A stretch of DNA of 64,000 nucleotides, taken from contig NZ_CP084061.1 in the NCBI RefSeq assembly GCF_020215665.1, positions 2,326,001 through 2,390,000 of the forward strand, in the 5' to 3' direction. The number at the start of each line of letters is the position of its first letter. Within the stretch, counting starts at the first letter, position 1. The stretch is from Blautia parvula (GTDB lineage: Bacteria; Bacillota; Clostridia; Lachnospirales; Lachnospiraceae). A model generated the notes under the pieces. The model made no database searches and was not told the DNA's origin. It saw nothing but the letters and a program-made list of their open reading frames with translations. The translations under genes were made by a program, and so were the position numbers. Positions 43,112-51,707 of the stretch are shown here, one piece after another.

Positions 43112-44447
43112 CTTCCATTTCTCCTTTGACCTGTACTTCGATTACTGTTTTTGTCTGCTCGGTAATTTTGTAATATTCACTGATACGGTACCCCACTACC
43201 CATACGATGTGGGAACCGTCCGCCAGCAGGGTCAGGTTCTCCCGCTCCTGCCTGGGAATCTTGCAGTCTATAAGATAATCTTTTAATTTTTTTCTTCCTC
43301 CCGCCGGGGTGACAGTCAGATAATCTCCGGGCTGCCGTTTTCTCACGGTGAGGTTTCCTTTTATTTTATCATAATCGAACCATTTCGTATACTTTTTTTC
43401 AGGAATTTGCTGGTTTTCCCGGGAAAAAACATGGAATTCCAATTCTTTTTCGGGAATTTCCCGTTCTGCGTTTTTATAAAACAGAAGATTGCCGTAGGAC
43501 TGCTGTACCGTGATGCCATGTGCCAGGGATTTCTGCCTCCCTGTCCTGTGCCCCAGCAGCTCAAGGGCCTCCTCCACATGGACGGAGGTGATGTCTTTTT
43601 CCCCTCCCGCCAGATATGCCAGCACGCGCTTTACCACGTAAGCCTGCATGACAGGGTGTTCACCGGAGATCTCCTTTGAAAGGATGATCCCGCCCTCTTT
43701 TTCCCCGGCATACCTACTATAAAGCATATCCGCCTGCTGCCCAAGATATTCCTCCACAGATAGAAAAGTTTGCGCGGCCCTGGCAATGTGCTGCGCGGCG
43801 CGGGGATTAATTTCCTCAAGCTGCGGCAGGACTTTTTGACGGATTTTATTTCTGGTGTAGGACAGCTCCCGGTTGGTGCTGTCCTCCATCCACGCAATGC
43901 CTCTTTTTGTCAGCCATTTTTCGATGCCGCACCTTCCCACGCACAAAAGGGGACGGATATAGACTCCGTCCCCCATCCGGCGCACAGGATGGATTCCCGC
44001 CAGGCCCGCGGCTCCGCTTCCCCTTGCCAGGTTGTGAAGGACCGTTTCTGCCAGGTCATCCCGGTGGTGGGCAAGTGCCGTGCTTTTCGCGCCTGTCTTT
44101 TTACAAGCATCGCCAAACGCCTGCTGGCGCACAGCCCGTCCTGCCTCCTCCACCGTCATATGTCTCTCGGCGGCAATCCGCTCCACATCATAGGAATACA
44201 CTCTGCAGGGTACGGACAGCTCCCTGCACAGCCTGACCACGTACTCCTCATCCCGCTTTGCCTCACTGCCGCGAAGCTGATGGTTTACATGTACTGCCTG
44301 TACGGAAAACGGCACCTTTTTCTGATACTCCCATAACAAAAACAACAGGCACACCGAATCTGCCCCGCCGGATACCCCGGCGATCACCCGGTCGCCCGCT
44401 TCTATCATTCTGTACTGTTCTATATAAGAAAATACCTTTTCTTCCAT
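43104..44447 (-). CDS. tilS: tRNA(Ile)-lysidine synthase
   Basis: 447 residues from ATG 44447, seven bases after AAGGA; ATGs at 44465 and 44501 are alternatives. PP-loop AGVSGGADSVCLL, NHQLRGSEAKRDEEYV, ALAHHRDDLAETVLHNLARGSG and the TilS C-terminal domain with GGRKKLKDYLID. It puts lysidine on C34 of tRNA-Ile(CAU), an essential step. Confidence 0.95.
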   Translation of the reverse strand: MEEKVFSYIEQYRMIEAGDRVIAGVSGGADSVCLLFLLWEYQKKVPFSVQAVHVNHQLRGSEAKRDEEYVVRLCRELSVPCRVYSYDVERIAAERHMTVEEAGRAVRQQAFGDACKKTGAKSTALAHHRDDLAETVLHNLARGSGAAGLAGIHPVRRMGDGVYIRPLLCVGRCGIEKWLTKRGIAWMEDSTNRELSYTRNKIRQKVLPQLEEINPRAAQHIARAAQTFLSVEEYLGQQADMLYSRYAGEKEGGIILSKEISGEHPVMQAYVVKRVLAYLAGGEKDITSVHVEEALELLGHRTGRQKSLAHGITVQQSYGNLLFYKNAEREIPEKELEFHVFSRENQQIPEKKYTKWFDYDKIKGNLTVRKRQPGDYLTVTPAGGRKKLKDYLIDCKIPRQERENLTLLADGSHIVWVVGYRISEYYKITEQTKTVIEVQVKGEMEDE

Positions 44448-44488
44448 ATTTTTTCCTTGGTCCATTGGGTATTTCAGTCCTTTCTTAC

Positions 44489-45976
44489 TCACTTTTTCCA
44501 CAGGCCTGCTGCAAGCACTGTCATATCATCACTGGCTTTATACTCGCACTGGGCCAGTACCCGCTCCAGAATCCCTCTTCCCAGGTCCTGTGCTGCTTCT
44601 GCGTGGGTCTGCAGGATGATCTCTTTCATGGTATCCTCCGCATTCTCAGGCGGCAGGGCGTCCAGCACCCCGTCTGTCACCATGATGATAAAATCTCCCT
44701 CGTAGAGCTTCTTGCTGGTAGATTCATAATCCACCTGCTGGACCAGTCCCAGAGCCAGGCTTGTGGAGGAAATGGCTTCCACCCAGTGGTCTCTCTTGAT
44801 GAAGGTAGTGGCTGCGCCGGCTTTCAGGAAATGGCACATTCCGGAGTACAGATCCACAATGGAAATATCCACCGTGGAGAATTTTCCTTCCCTGGTCTGC
44901 AGGTTCAGAACGGAATTGACCATTCTGGCTGCTGTCTCACCGGTAAACCCGGAATCCACAAACTGCTCCAGCATGTCCACCACGTTCTCACTCTCCCGGC
45001 AGGCCTCCAGGCCGGATCCCATGCCGTCGGACAGGCACATGAAAAACTGGCCGTTGTCCTCTGTTGTGCACATGTAATTGTCACCGGATATAGTCTCCCT
45101 CTCCTTTGTCACCTTCGCCACCCCGTACAGCATCTTGAAGTTCACTTCCTCCACAAAACGGATGACCGTGAACTCCCGGGTGATCAGGGTCTTGCCCTCC
45201 ACCTTGGGGGTCATTCTGCTGCCGCTCATTTTCGAGAGCACTGCCCCGGCCTCCGAGGCGGAGATACAGGCCTGTCCCTTTGCCCGCAGCTCGCAGAAAT
45301 ACTGCAGCTTACCGTCCGGCTGCTCCAGCATCCAGACATTTCTCAAAAGTATATGCTTCTTTTTCAGTCTCTTGGCAAATTCCTCCCGGAACACAGGGTC
45401 CGTCTGAACAATGTCGAACAAATCCCTGGACAGCACCTTCATAAGCTGTGCCATCTCTCCCAACTGTTCTGCAACCGCAATCCGGTTTTCCAAAAGTTTA
45501 TTATTCCACATCAGATTCTGTCGTTCTCTCTCCATTAACCTCTGCATTTCCTGCGTAAGCTTGCCCTGGTTGATACAGACCCCTGTGAGCTCCGTCTTCG
45601 CCACCCTGAGTTTCTCCTCGTCCCCTTCCTCCATAACACGGAAAAGGCTGTAGACTCTCTGGTATGACTGCACGGAATGCTGCTTCCAGCAGATATGGTT
45701 TGCCGGGCATGTCTTACACTGTCTCTCTCTAAGTTGTTCCACCAGTTCTTCCAGTTCCCCGCCTGATAAGTAATCTTTACGGTATGGCATGCCGTAAAAG
45801 CTGTCTGCAAGTTTCTGGAAAGAACGTGCATAGCGCTGCATTTTCTCTTTCTGTGGATGCTGGTCGTACACCAAAGTGGCTGCACTTTTTTTCATGTCTG
45901 AAAAAATAGTTTTTGCCATGTCCCGCAGTATCAACAGGGCGCTGACCACGAGCATGGCAATGATCCATTCCTGCAT
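44489..45976 (-). CDS. spoIIE: SpoIIE-type PP2C phosphatase, short N-terminus
   Basis: 495 residues, against about 830 in B. subtilis SpoIIE. Only one membrane segment (MQEWIIAMLVVSALLILRDM) replaces the ten-helix domain. A middle coiled region carries CKTCPANHIC (87-96). The PP2C domain (about 270-495) has SGDN (297-300), SDGMGSG (316-322) and VTDGVLDAL. SpoIIE dephosphorylates SpoIIAA to free sigma F in the forespore. The neighbours divIC upstream and tilS downstream match the B. subtilis order, supporting the name despite the length. Confidence 0.88.
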   Translation of the reverse strand: MQEWIIAMLVVSALLILRDMAKTIFSDMKKSAATLVYDQHPQKEKMQRYARSFQKLADSFYGMPYRKDYLSGGELEELVEQLRERQCKTCPANHICWKQHSVQSYQRVYSLFRVMEEGDEEKLRVAKTELTGVCINQGKLTQEMQRLMERERQNLMWNNKLLENRIAVAEQLGEMAQLMKVLSRDLFDIVQTDPVFREEFAKRLKKKHILLRNVWMLEQPDGKLQYFCELRAKGQACISASEAGAVLSKMSGSRMTPKVEGKTLITREFTVIRFVEEVNFKMLYGVAKVTKERETISGDNYMCTTEDNGQFFMCLSDGMGSGLEACRESENVVDMLEQFVDSGFTGETAARMVNSVLNLQTREGKFSTVDISIVDLYSGMCHFLKAGAATTFIKRDHWVEAISSTSLALGLVQQVDYESTSKKLYEGDFIIMVTDGVLDALPPENAEDTMKEIILQTHAEAAQDLGRGILERVLAQCEYKASDDMTVLAAGLWKK

Positions 45977-46019
45977 CTGGTATTACCTCCCCTGAATAAG
46001 CAATCGCTATCAAAGGTGT

Positions 46020-46052
46020 ATTATAGATGCTTTTGGCTTCAATCTTTGTCAA
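46020..46052 (-). promoter_or_regulatory. spoIIE promoter with 21-bp spacer and possible 0A box
   Basis: Minus-strand TTGACA (46047-46052) and TATAAT (46020-46025) are both consensus but 21 bases apart, too far for normal sigma-A use. The B. subtilis spoIIE and spoIIG promoters have this same over-long spacing and need Spo0A-P. TTTGACA overlapping the -35 differs by one base from the 0A box TTCGACA. Confidence 0.75.
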
Positions 46053-46096
46053 AAACACGCTGCAGAAGTGAAAAACTTTTAGACAAAATCCGTTCC

Positions 46097-46396
46097 TTAT
46101 TCTTCCTCTTTAAAGATAATCTGATTTCCTTCCACAAGACCCAGTTTGTCCCTGGCCACTTCCTTGGCGTATTCATCTGTCTGCATGTACTTTTTCAGTT
46201 CATCAATCTCTTTCGTCCGAGCTTCCTCGTCTTTTATTTTAGCGCTCACTTCGCTCTTTTTCGTCTCGTACTGTGCTACTTTTCCTTCTAATCTGCTGCT
46301 TTCTGCCATTAAACCTATAAATAAAACACCTACAACAAACGTCACGCTAACCATGGCGATCTTGTTCTGCAGGCTTTTTTTCTTTTTTCTTCTCAT
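46097..46396 (-). CDS. divIC: DivIC/FtsB-like septum formation initiator
   Basis: 99 residues: basic N-terminus RRKKKKSLQNK, one membrane helix (IAMVSVTFVVGVLFIGLMA), a coiled coil (SSRLEGKVAQYETKKSEVSAK), and the conserved DEYAKEVARDKLGLV tail. Part of the divisome in the membrane. Overlaps yabQ by 50 bases. Confidence 0.9.
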   Translation of the reverse strand: MRRKKKKSLQNKIAMVSVTFVVGVLFIGLMAESSRLEGKVAQYETKKSEVSAKIKDEEARTKEIDELKKYMQTDEYAKEVARDKLGLVEGNQIIFKEEE

Positions 46397-46835
46397 TCTG
46401 ATTCTTCCTGACTTTTCGTATCGACTTTTGTTTGGATAAGGAAATTTTAACCCCTGACAGCCAAAATTTCAACCTTTTTCTCAGATAGTACAGTGGTTTC
46501 AGCGGTATTTTTAATAAACACTTAATCTTTGACAAAAAAGCGGAAAGATACTTCACCAGAAAACCGCTCAGGCCCCAATGATAGATCAGCGCGCCAAGAC
46601 ATATGCCCGCCAGAGCATATACCCGTATGATCCCATCATTTTCCAGATAAATGACGGAGAAAAGAAAAACGCCTGCCACGCACCAGTATAGCAGGTCCTC
46701 CAGGCTAACAAATAAATCATTGTGGGATATGACATTCCGGAAAATACGGAGTATATCGTAAGCTGCCGCAAGCAGGACTCCGGCCAGAAAGGTCCTGCAG
46801 AAAAACAACAGCTCCTGCTGCATATATCCGCTCAT
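46347..46835 (-). CDS. yabQ: Spore cortex biosynthesis protein YabQ
   Basis: 162 residues with an N-terminal membrane domain: FFCRTFLAGVLLAAAYDILRIFR and further helices at DLLYWCVAGVFLFSVIYL and YALAGICLGALIYHWGL, then a basic lysine-rich tail. YabQ is a mother-cell membrane protein needed for cortex formation in B. subtilis. Located between yabP and divIC as expected. Confidence 0.9.
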   Translation of the reverse strand: MSGYMQQELLFFCRTFLAGVLLAAAYDILRIFRNVISHNDLFVSLEDLLYWCVAGVFLFSVIYLENDGIIRVYALAGICLGALIYHWGLSGFLVKYLSAFLSKIKCLLKIPLKPLYYLRKRLKFWLSGVKISLSKQKSIRKVRKNQNEKKKEKKPAEQDRHG

Positions 46836-46836
46836 A

Positions 46837-47124
46837 TTACTTAAAGAGCCTCTTTAACATGCCGTCTCCGCCCTTGGACTTCAGAACCGTCCCCTGGCTG
46901 TAGACAAGACTGTCCACCTGGCCTGCTATGTCCACCTCCTGTTTATCCAGATCGAGACGGGTCACATGGAGTTCAGACCCTTTTATAGTCAGCATGCCGG
47001 CATTTGTGATCAGACTGATCTCCCCGTCATCAAAAGCCACCACATCTTTTACTCCGGATATGCTTCCCGTCTCCCTGTCAGTCATCTGGAGCTTATGTCC
47101 GGTCTTCACCTGCTTCTCTTCCAA
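46837..47124 (-). CDS. yabP: Sporulation protein YabP
   Basis: 95 residues from a TTG at 47124, eight bases after GGGGGA; this length fits the family, whereas the longer frame to 47214 would add 30 unrelated residues. MTDRETGSISGVKDVVAFDD and LTIKGSELHVTRLDLDKQEV are the YabP/YqfC fold. Involved in spore formation together with YabQ. Confidence 0.9.
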   Translation of the reverse strand: MEEKQVKTGHKLQMTDRETGSISGVKDVVAFDDGEISLITNAGMLTIKGSELHVTRLDLDKQEVDIAGQVDSLVYSQGTVLKSKGGDGMLKRLFK

Positions 47125-47229
47125 AATAACAAATCCCCCATATATCTCTCTTAAAAGATTATATGGGGGGTTCAAAAACAATATACCTTTTCCATTCACA
47201 TTCGGTAATTTCACAGAATGCGGCCGTGC

Positions 47230-47469
47230 CTAAAGATAGCGGAACAGTTCACTGGCCGCCTCTTTTTTCACAGTCTCCTGTACGTCCAGTATTTCCACAC
47301 GCACATTCTTGCTGCCGAATTGAATCTCCAGGATATCACCGGCCTTCACCTGAGCGGATGCCTTGGCGGGCTTGTCATTGATCAGGACACGCCCTGCATC
47401 GCAGGCCTCATTTGCAACGGTTCTGCGTTTTATCAGGCGGGATACCTTTAAATACTTGTCAAGTCTCAT
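47230..47469 (-). CDS. rqcP: S4-domain RNA-binding protein RqcP (YabO/HslR type)
   Basis: 79 residues: MRLDKYLKVSRLIKRRTVAN then AGRVLINDKPAKAS, a stand-alone S4 domain. In B. subtilis RqcP (YabO) binds stalled 50S-nascent chain-tRNA complexes and helps RqcH add alanine tails. Between hup and yabP, the conserved position. Confidence 0.92.
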   Translation of the reverse strand: MRLDKYLKVSRLIKRRTVANEACDAGRVLINDKPAKASAQVKAGDILEIQFGSKNVRVEILDVQETVKKEAASELFRYL

Positions 47470-47476
47470 TTTTCTC

Positions 47477-47752
47477 TTATTCGTTCACAGCATCTTTTAA
47501 AGCTTTGCCTGCTTTGAATTTCGGAGATTTGGAAGCTGCGATTGTCATAGTCTCGCCAGTCTGAGGATTTCTTCCCTCTCTTGCAGCTCTCTCGGATACT
47601 TCAAATGTACCAAAGCCGACTAACTGAACTTTTTCACCTTTCTTCATCTCAGCAGTTACAACATCGATAAATGCTTTTAAAGCTGCCTCTGCGTCTTTTT
47701 TGGATAATTCTGTTGCTTCAGCCATAGCTGCAACTAATTCTGTTCTGTTCAT
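47477..47752 (-). CDS. hup: DNA-binding protein HU
   Basis: 91 residues. [20 protein letters not shown] and [21 protein letters not shown] then PQTGETM are the HU helical and arm regions. A histone-like DNA-bending protein. First gene of the cluster behind its own consensus promoter. Confidence 0.97.
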   Translation of the reverse strand: MNRTELVAAMAEATELSKKDAEAALKAFIDVVTAEMKKGEKVQLVGFGTFEVSERAAREGRNPQTGETMTIAASKSPKFKAGKALKDAVNE

Positions 47753-47848
47753 GAGTATTTCCTCCTAAATGAATTCTCCCTTATTTCTCAATAAGTTTCA
47801 TAGTCTCATAGGGCTTTTTACCACTTACCCGGTGAAAGCCTACTGTTA

Positions 47849-47877
47849 TTTATACCTTTTTTCCCTGTGTTTGTCAA
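47849..47877 (-). promoter_or_regulatory. hup promoter
   Basis: Minus-strand TTGACA (47872-47877), 17 bases, TATAAA (47849-47854), about 95 bases before the start codon. Confidence 0.85.
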
Positions 47878-47933
47878 GCACATACATTACGCTTGCAGGG
47901 AATTTTTTTGAATCTTCGGGCAAATACCCCTTT

Positions 47934-49670
47934 TTACATCATTTTATCTATTAATTCCTTTACAGCCTGTCCAAGTGCAGCGGATTTCTCGTCTGCATCT
48001 GCCAGGGATGTACCCTTGATTCCATAGTATAATTTGATCTTAGGCTCCGTGCCGGACGGACGAACGCATACCCATGCATCATCAGTCAAATCATAGTAAA
48101 GTACATTGGAGCTTGGAAGTCCGGTTGCCTTTACCTCTTTTGTCTCCATGTCCACAACGGTGTCTGCCTTGTAGTCTCTTGCGGAGGTCACCTTGTACGC
48201 ACCGATGGCGGACGGCGGGTTCTTTCTCAGGTTCTCCAGGATGGTCTGGATCTTCTCCAGGCCCTCAATTCCCTTCAGGGTGATGGACTGGATATCATCT
48301 TTGTAGTAGCCGTATTTGTCGTACATGGCGATCATGGCATCCCACAGTGTCATATTTTTTGTCTTGTAATATGCGGCAGCCTCACAAAGAGCCATAGTTG
48401 CCACAATGGCATCTTTATCCCTTGCGTGGGTACCGATGAGGCAGCCGTAGCTCTCCTCAAATCCGAACAGATAGGTACCTTTTCCTGATGTCTCAAATCC
48501 CAGGATCTGCTGGCCTATGTATTTGAATCCTGTCAGCACTTCAATGAAGCGGATGCCGTAATGTCTGGCAATGGCTCCTGCCATATTGGTGGTAACAATG
48601 GTGGATACCATGGCACCGTCCCCCGGCAGTCCTCCGTTCATTTCTTTTCTCTGGCCGATCTCATAGTCAGCCAGCAGGCAGCCTGACATATTGCCGGTAA
48701 GGGTATGGTATTCCCCTGTCTTACTGTCTTTTACACGGACACCCAGACGGTCAGCATCCGGGTCAGTGGCAAGCACCAGATCTGCATCCACCTCTTTGGC
48801 AAGCTTTAAGCCCAGGTCAAAGGCCTCATCTGCTTCAGGGTTTGGATAGCTGACTGTAGGAAATTCACCATCCGGCAGCTCCTGCTCTTTTACTACATAT
48901 ACATTTTCAAATCCCAGCTCTTTTAACACGCGTCTTGCAGGAATATTTCCTGTGCCGTGCAGAGGGCTGTACACGATTTTCAGTTCTTTTGCCATGGCTT
49001 TGATGGCATCCATGTGGATTACCTGGCTTTTCAGCTCTTCCATATAAGCGTCATCCACTTCCTGTCCGATCACCTGGTACAGGCCGGCTGCCTTTGCTGC
49101 CTCCTCGTCCATGGTCTTAACAGCGGCAAAGTCTGTGACTTTTTTTACCTCGTCCATGATTCCTGAATCATGAGGCGGTGTGATCTGGGCTCCGTCCTCC
49201 CAGTAAACCTTGTATCCGTTGTACTCCGGCGGGTTATGGCTGGCTGTGATATTGATTCCGGCAATACATCCAAGCTTTCTCACTGCAAAGGAAAGCTCCG
49301 GTGTGGGGCGCAGTGAATCGAAAATATAGGCTTTTACACCGTTGGCAGCCAGGCACAGCGCTGCTTCTTTGGCAAATTCCGGGGACATGCGGCGGGAGTC
49401 ATGGGCAATCGCCACGCCCTTGGCCTGACCGTTCACTGCTGCTATGTAATTTGCCAGACCCTGTGTGGTCTTTCTCACTGTGTAGATGTTCATGCGGTTA
49501 ACACCGGCACCGATCACACCTCGAAGACCTGCGGTACCAAATTCCAGCTCTTTATAAAAGCGTTCTTTCACTTCATTTTCATCATTTTCAATTGCTTTCA
49601 ACTCTTTTTTGGTATCTTCATCAAAATACGGGTTGGAGAGCCATTCCTCATAAAGCTTTTTGTAGTCCAT
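47934..49670 (-). CDS. pgcA: Phosphoglucomutase/phosphomannomutase (PgcA type)
   Basis: 578 residues. FGTAGLRGVIGAGVNRMN, the catalytic serine loop GITASHNP-like NITASHNPPEYNGYKVYW, the metal loop ATDPDADRLGVRV, and the phosphate-binding VRPSGTEPKIKLYYG. It interconverts glucose-1-phosphate and glucose-6-phosphate for glycogen, cell-wall and UDP-glucose synthesis. It has its own promoter and a leader of about 130 bases in which I see no known riboswitch. Confidence 0.96.
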   Translation of the reverse strand: MDYKKLYEEWLSNPYFDEDTKKELKAIENDENEVKERFYKELEFGTAGLRGVIGAGVNRMNIYTVRKTTQGLANYIAAVNGQAKGVAIAHDSRRMSPEFAKEAALCLAANGVKAYIFDSLRPTPELSFAVRKLGCIAGINITASHNPPEYNGYKVYWEDGAQITPPHDSGIMDEVKKVTDFAAVKTMDEEAAKAAGLYQVIGQEVDDAYMEELKSQVIHMDAIKAMAKELKIVYSPLHGTGNIPARRVLKELGFENVYVVKEQELPDGEFPTVSYPNPEADEAFDLGLKLAKEVDADLVLATDPDADRLGVRVKDSKTGEYHTLTGNMSGCLLADYEIGQRKEMNGGLPGDGAMVSTIVTTNMAGAIARHYGIRFIEVLTGFKYIGQQILGFETSGKGTYLFGFEESYGCLIGTHARDKDAIVATMALCEAAAYYKTKNMTLWDAMIAMYDKYGYYKDDIQSITLKGIEGLEKIQTILENLRKNPPSAIGAYKVTSARDYKADTVVDMETKEVKATGLPSSNVLYYDLTDDAWVCVRPSGTEPKIKLYYGIKGTSLADADEKSAALGQAVKELIDKMM

Positions 49671-49814
49671 ATTCTACTACCTCCCTGTGCAACGTTGATT
49701 TATAGCGGACGTCCTCGGCACCAACTCCTCTATGGCCTGCCGGACCGCTCCTTTATGGGTCATCACAGCCCGCAGCCTGCGTATTGAGCGCTGCGGACAG
49801 TAACTATGGAATAC

Positions 49815-49843
49815 ATTATACACTATCACCGATGAAAATTCAA
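49815..49843 (-). promoter_or_regulatory. pgcA promoter
   Basis: Minus-strand TTGAAT (49838-49843), 17 bases, TATAAT (49815-49820). Confidence 0.75.
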
Positions 49844-49869
49844 ACATTGCACAGGGGTTTTCAGAAACT

Positions 49870-50844
49870 TTATACCGAAATATTTTCGACAAAGTTCATC
49901 CAATTATCATGCTGGGCTATGAGTTTCTCCAGTTTTTCTAGGTTTTTCTCGGAAATCCATGCTTTGCTGTGGGAATAGTAGTAGTTTGCCAGCTTCCAGA
50001 ATTTCTCCGGATAGGCAAAACGGATGCGCAGGTTCTCTAACTCCTGCACATTCATAGGCTTCTCCTCATGATAGGCCAGAAGCATCTGCCGCCCCATCTC
50101 CAGGTCCCAGTTATGCTTTTCCAATATTTTGCGCATGAACTGGTAGAGATCCTCCATCTGGACATCATAGTGCCACCGGTCAAAGTTGATGACAGCCGTA
50201 TTCTGGGCAAGCATCAGCACATTGTGCTGGTTGTATTCCCCGTGGCACACATCCCCTGTCTCCAGGGACCGGCACCGCAGATCCTCATAGTCAGAGCAGT
50301 TAAGCCTCCTCTGGGCCTCCTCCGCATGCCACAGATAACAGGCAATGCTGTCCAGATACCTGAGCTCAAAATCATTTTTCCGCCGTTTCTGGCAGACAAA
50401 TTTACGGATCTTCCGCAGCTCCCTGTTTTTCCTTTCATATTCCATGAGAAGCGGTTCCTTGACATAGTGCGTCTGGACCGGCATTTTCATTGTTTTATGT
50501 AGACTCGCCAGGGCTGTTACGCTGCGTTTAATGTCTTTCATAGACTGGGTGTCACATTCTCTTCCTTCGTACCACCGCTTTACCACATAGGGTATGTTGT
50601 CTTTGTCGGCTGAGACGTATGCGCCTTCCTGGTTAGGAAGGAGTGAATCCACGCTGATCTGATTCCGGGTGCTTACAATCTCCAGAAGCTTAGCCTGATA
50701 ACCAAGCTTTCTCGGTGAGCCGTTATATTCACGGATTTGAACCAGACCGGCCTGGGTGTCGCAGATGAGTGCACCTCTTCCGCGGTATGTGGATTTTGCT
50801 TCCAGTCCGTATTGCTCCAGTACGCTGAGACCCCTATCATACAC
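49870..50844 (-). CDS. CotS/YutH-family spore coat kinase-like protein
   Basis: 324 residues with an aminoglycoside-phosphotransferase fold: VKRWYEGRECD, GDVCHGEYNQHNVLM as the catalytic HGD-like loop (HGEYNQHN; the usual aspartate is replaced by glutamate) and VINFDRWHYDVQMEDLYQFMRK as the metal segment. CotS, CotI and YutH are coat-associated proteins of this fold. Separated from the next gene by the repeat region. Confidence 0.85.
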   Translation of the reverse strand: MYDRGLSVLEQYGLEAKSTYRGRGALICDTQAGLVQIREYNGSPRKLGYQAKLLEIVSTRNQISVDSLLPNQEGAYVSADKDNIPYVVKRWYEGRECDTQSMKDIKRSVTALASLHKTMKMPVQTHYVKEPLLMEYERKNRELRKIRKFVCQKRRKNDFELRYLDSIACYLWHAEEAQRRLNCSDYEDLRCRSLETGDVCHGEYNQHNVLMLAQNTAVINFDRWHYDVQMEDLYQFMRKILEKHNWDLEMGRQMLLAYHEEKPMNVQELENLRIRFAYPEKFWKLANYYYSHSKAWISEKNLEKLEKLIAQHDNWMNFVENISV

Positions 50845-50928
50845 TTCCTTGTCCCCCTTTACTTTGTGTCCTCTCTATTTTATGCAGGAGATTAGAAACG
50901 TAGAAGGCGAAAATATATGCAGGCGGAC

Positions 50929-51126
50929 GACAGCAGGCGGGGAGGGCGGGCGGGGGGAAGGCAGGGCGGCTCCTGGCTCCGTTCCCCTCAGCTAACTTGC
51001 TCCCAGTTGCTAAATTCGTCAGCAATGGCTTCCTCATTAATCAACTGGGGCAAGTGGATCTTCGGCTCTCTCCGCAAAACACTCGCCTCCCTGCCTTCCC
51101 CCCGCCCGCCCTCCCCGCCTGCTGTC
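50929..51126 (-). repeat. Self-complementary repeat element, copy 1
   Basis: Two perfectly complementary 38-base GC-rich arms (50929-50966 and 51089-51126) enclose a 122-base core. On the minus strand the core reads ASVLRREPKIHLPQLINEEA to ...SNWEQVS and a TGA stop, then GGGGAACGGAGCCAGGAG. An inner stem (CTTGCCCCAGTTG against CAACTGGGAGCAAG) sits inside. The core is shared with copy 2, while the arms are unrelated to those of copy 2. A frame of 89 codons (50988-51257) runs through it; I do not trust it as a gene. Confidence 0.8.
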
Positions 51127-51459
51127 TGATTATAGGAGTGCTGCGGTTGGCTTTCGGCTTGCCTGTTGATATGAGCACTGCGGTTGTCGGTCTCCTTATC
51201 CGCTCTTTTAATGACTGCGGATGAAAATAGCTCACCCATAAGCTCACCCATAACCAAAAACCGTTGACACTACGATCATTACTCGCAGTATCAACGGTTT
51301 TTTACTTTTCCCCTATACGAATTGTTTCTATAACAATATACAGCTCCAAAAAATCACTTCCGCTATCCCAACGCATCTCCCGATTCCAACACCTTCCCTC
51401 ACCTAAAAACTCCTCACGGTGAGGACTTTTCCCTCACAACTATCCGGTCTTCACTGTCA
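51127..51459. other. Spacer between the two repeat elements
   Basis: Contains repeats of AGCACTGCGGTTG-like words (51132, 51173), a tandem AGCTCACCCATA duplication (51230-51253) and a strong hairpin at 51255-51306. No supported gene. Confidence 0.6.
51255..51306. terminator. Bidirectional hairpin terminator between the repeat elements
   Basis: AAAAACCGTTGA / TCAACGGTTTTTT outer stem with further inner pairs; T6 on the plus strand and T5 on the minus strand. On the minus strand it would stop transcription coming from cca. Confidence 0.75.
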
Positions 51460-51679
51460 GCCCGAACAGCCGGTGTGGTGTGAGGGCAGGGGAGGCGGGG
51501 ATACAGGCTGGCGAGTGTCCAGCGAAGAGAGCCGAAGATCCACTTGCCCCAGTTACTTAATGAAGAGGCCCTTGCCGATGAATTTAGTAAATGGGAGCAA
51601 GTTAGCTGAGGGGAACGGAGCCAGGAGCCAGGCTGTATCCCCGCCTCCCCTGCCCTCACGCCGCACCGGCTGTTCGGGC
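51460..51679 (+). repeat. Self-complementary repeat element, copy 2 (opposite orientation)
   Basis: Arms of 52 bases (51460-51511 and 51628-51679) pair almost fully; two of the differences keep G-U pairs. Between them lies the same core as copy 1 but on the plus strand: ASVQRREPKIHLPQLLNEEA to ...SKWEQVS and TGA, then GGGGAACGGAGCCAGGAG. The frame upstream is closed by a TGA inside the arm and no start codon is near, so this copy is not a complete gene. Confidence 0.8.
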
Positions 51680-51707
51680 GTCCGCAAAAGCCACTCCCTT
51701 GCCTTGC

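Noticed and set aside
47125-47214. Longer ATG-started form of YabP
   Set aside because: The 30 extra residues are not typical of the family, while a TTG with a well-placed GGGGGA site gives the expected size.
49671-49808. Riboswitch in the pgcA leader
   Set aside because: The 130-base leader has small inverted repeats but none of the conserved blocks of known riboswitch classes.
50988-51257. 89-codon minus-strand frame through repeat copy 1
   Set aside because: Runs through GC-rich hairpin arms that differ at the other locus; only its last 28 codons are shared with copy 2. Treated as part of the repeat, not as a gene.
50929-51679. CRISPR array or attC-type cassette array
   Set aside because: Only two copies in opposite orientation, no regular spacers, no cas or integron integrase gene nearby.
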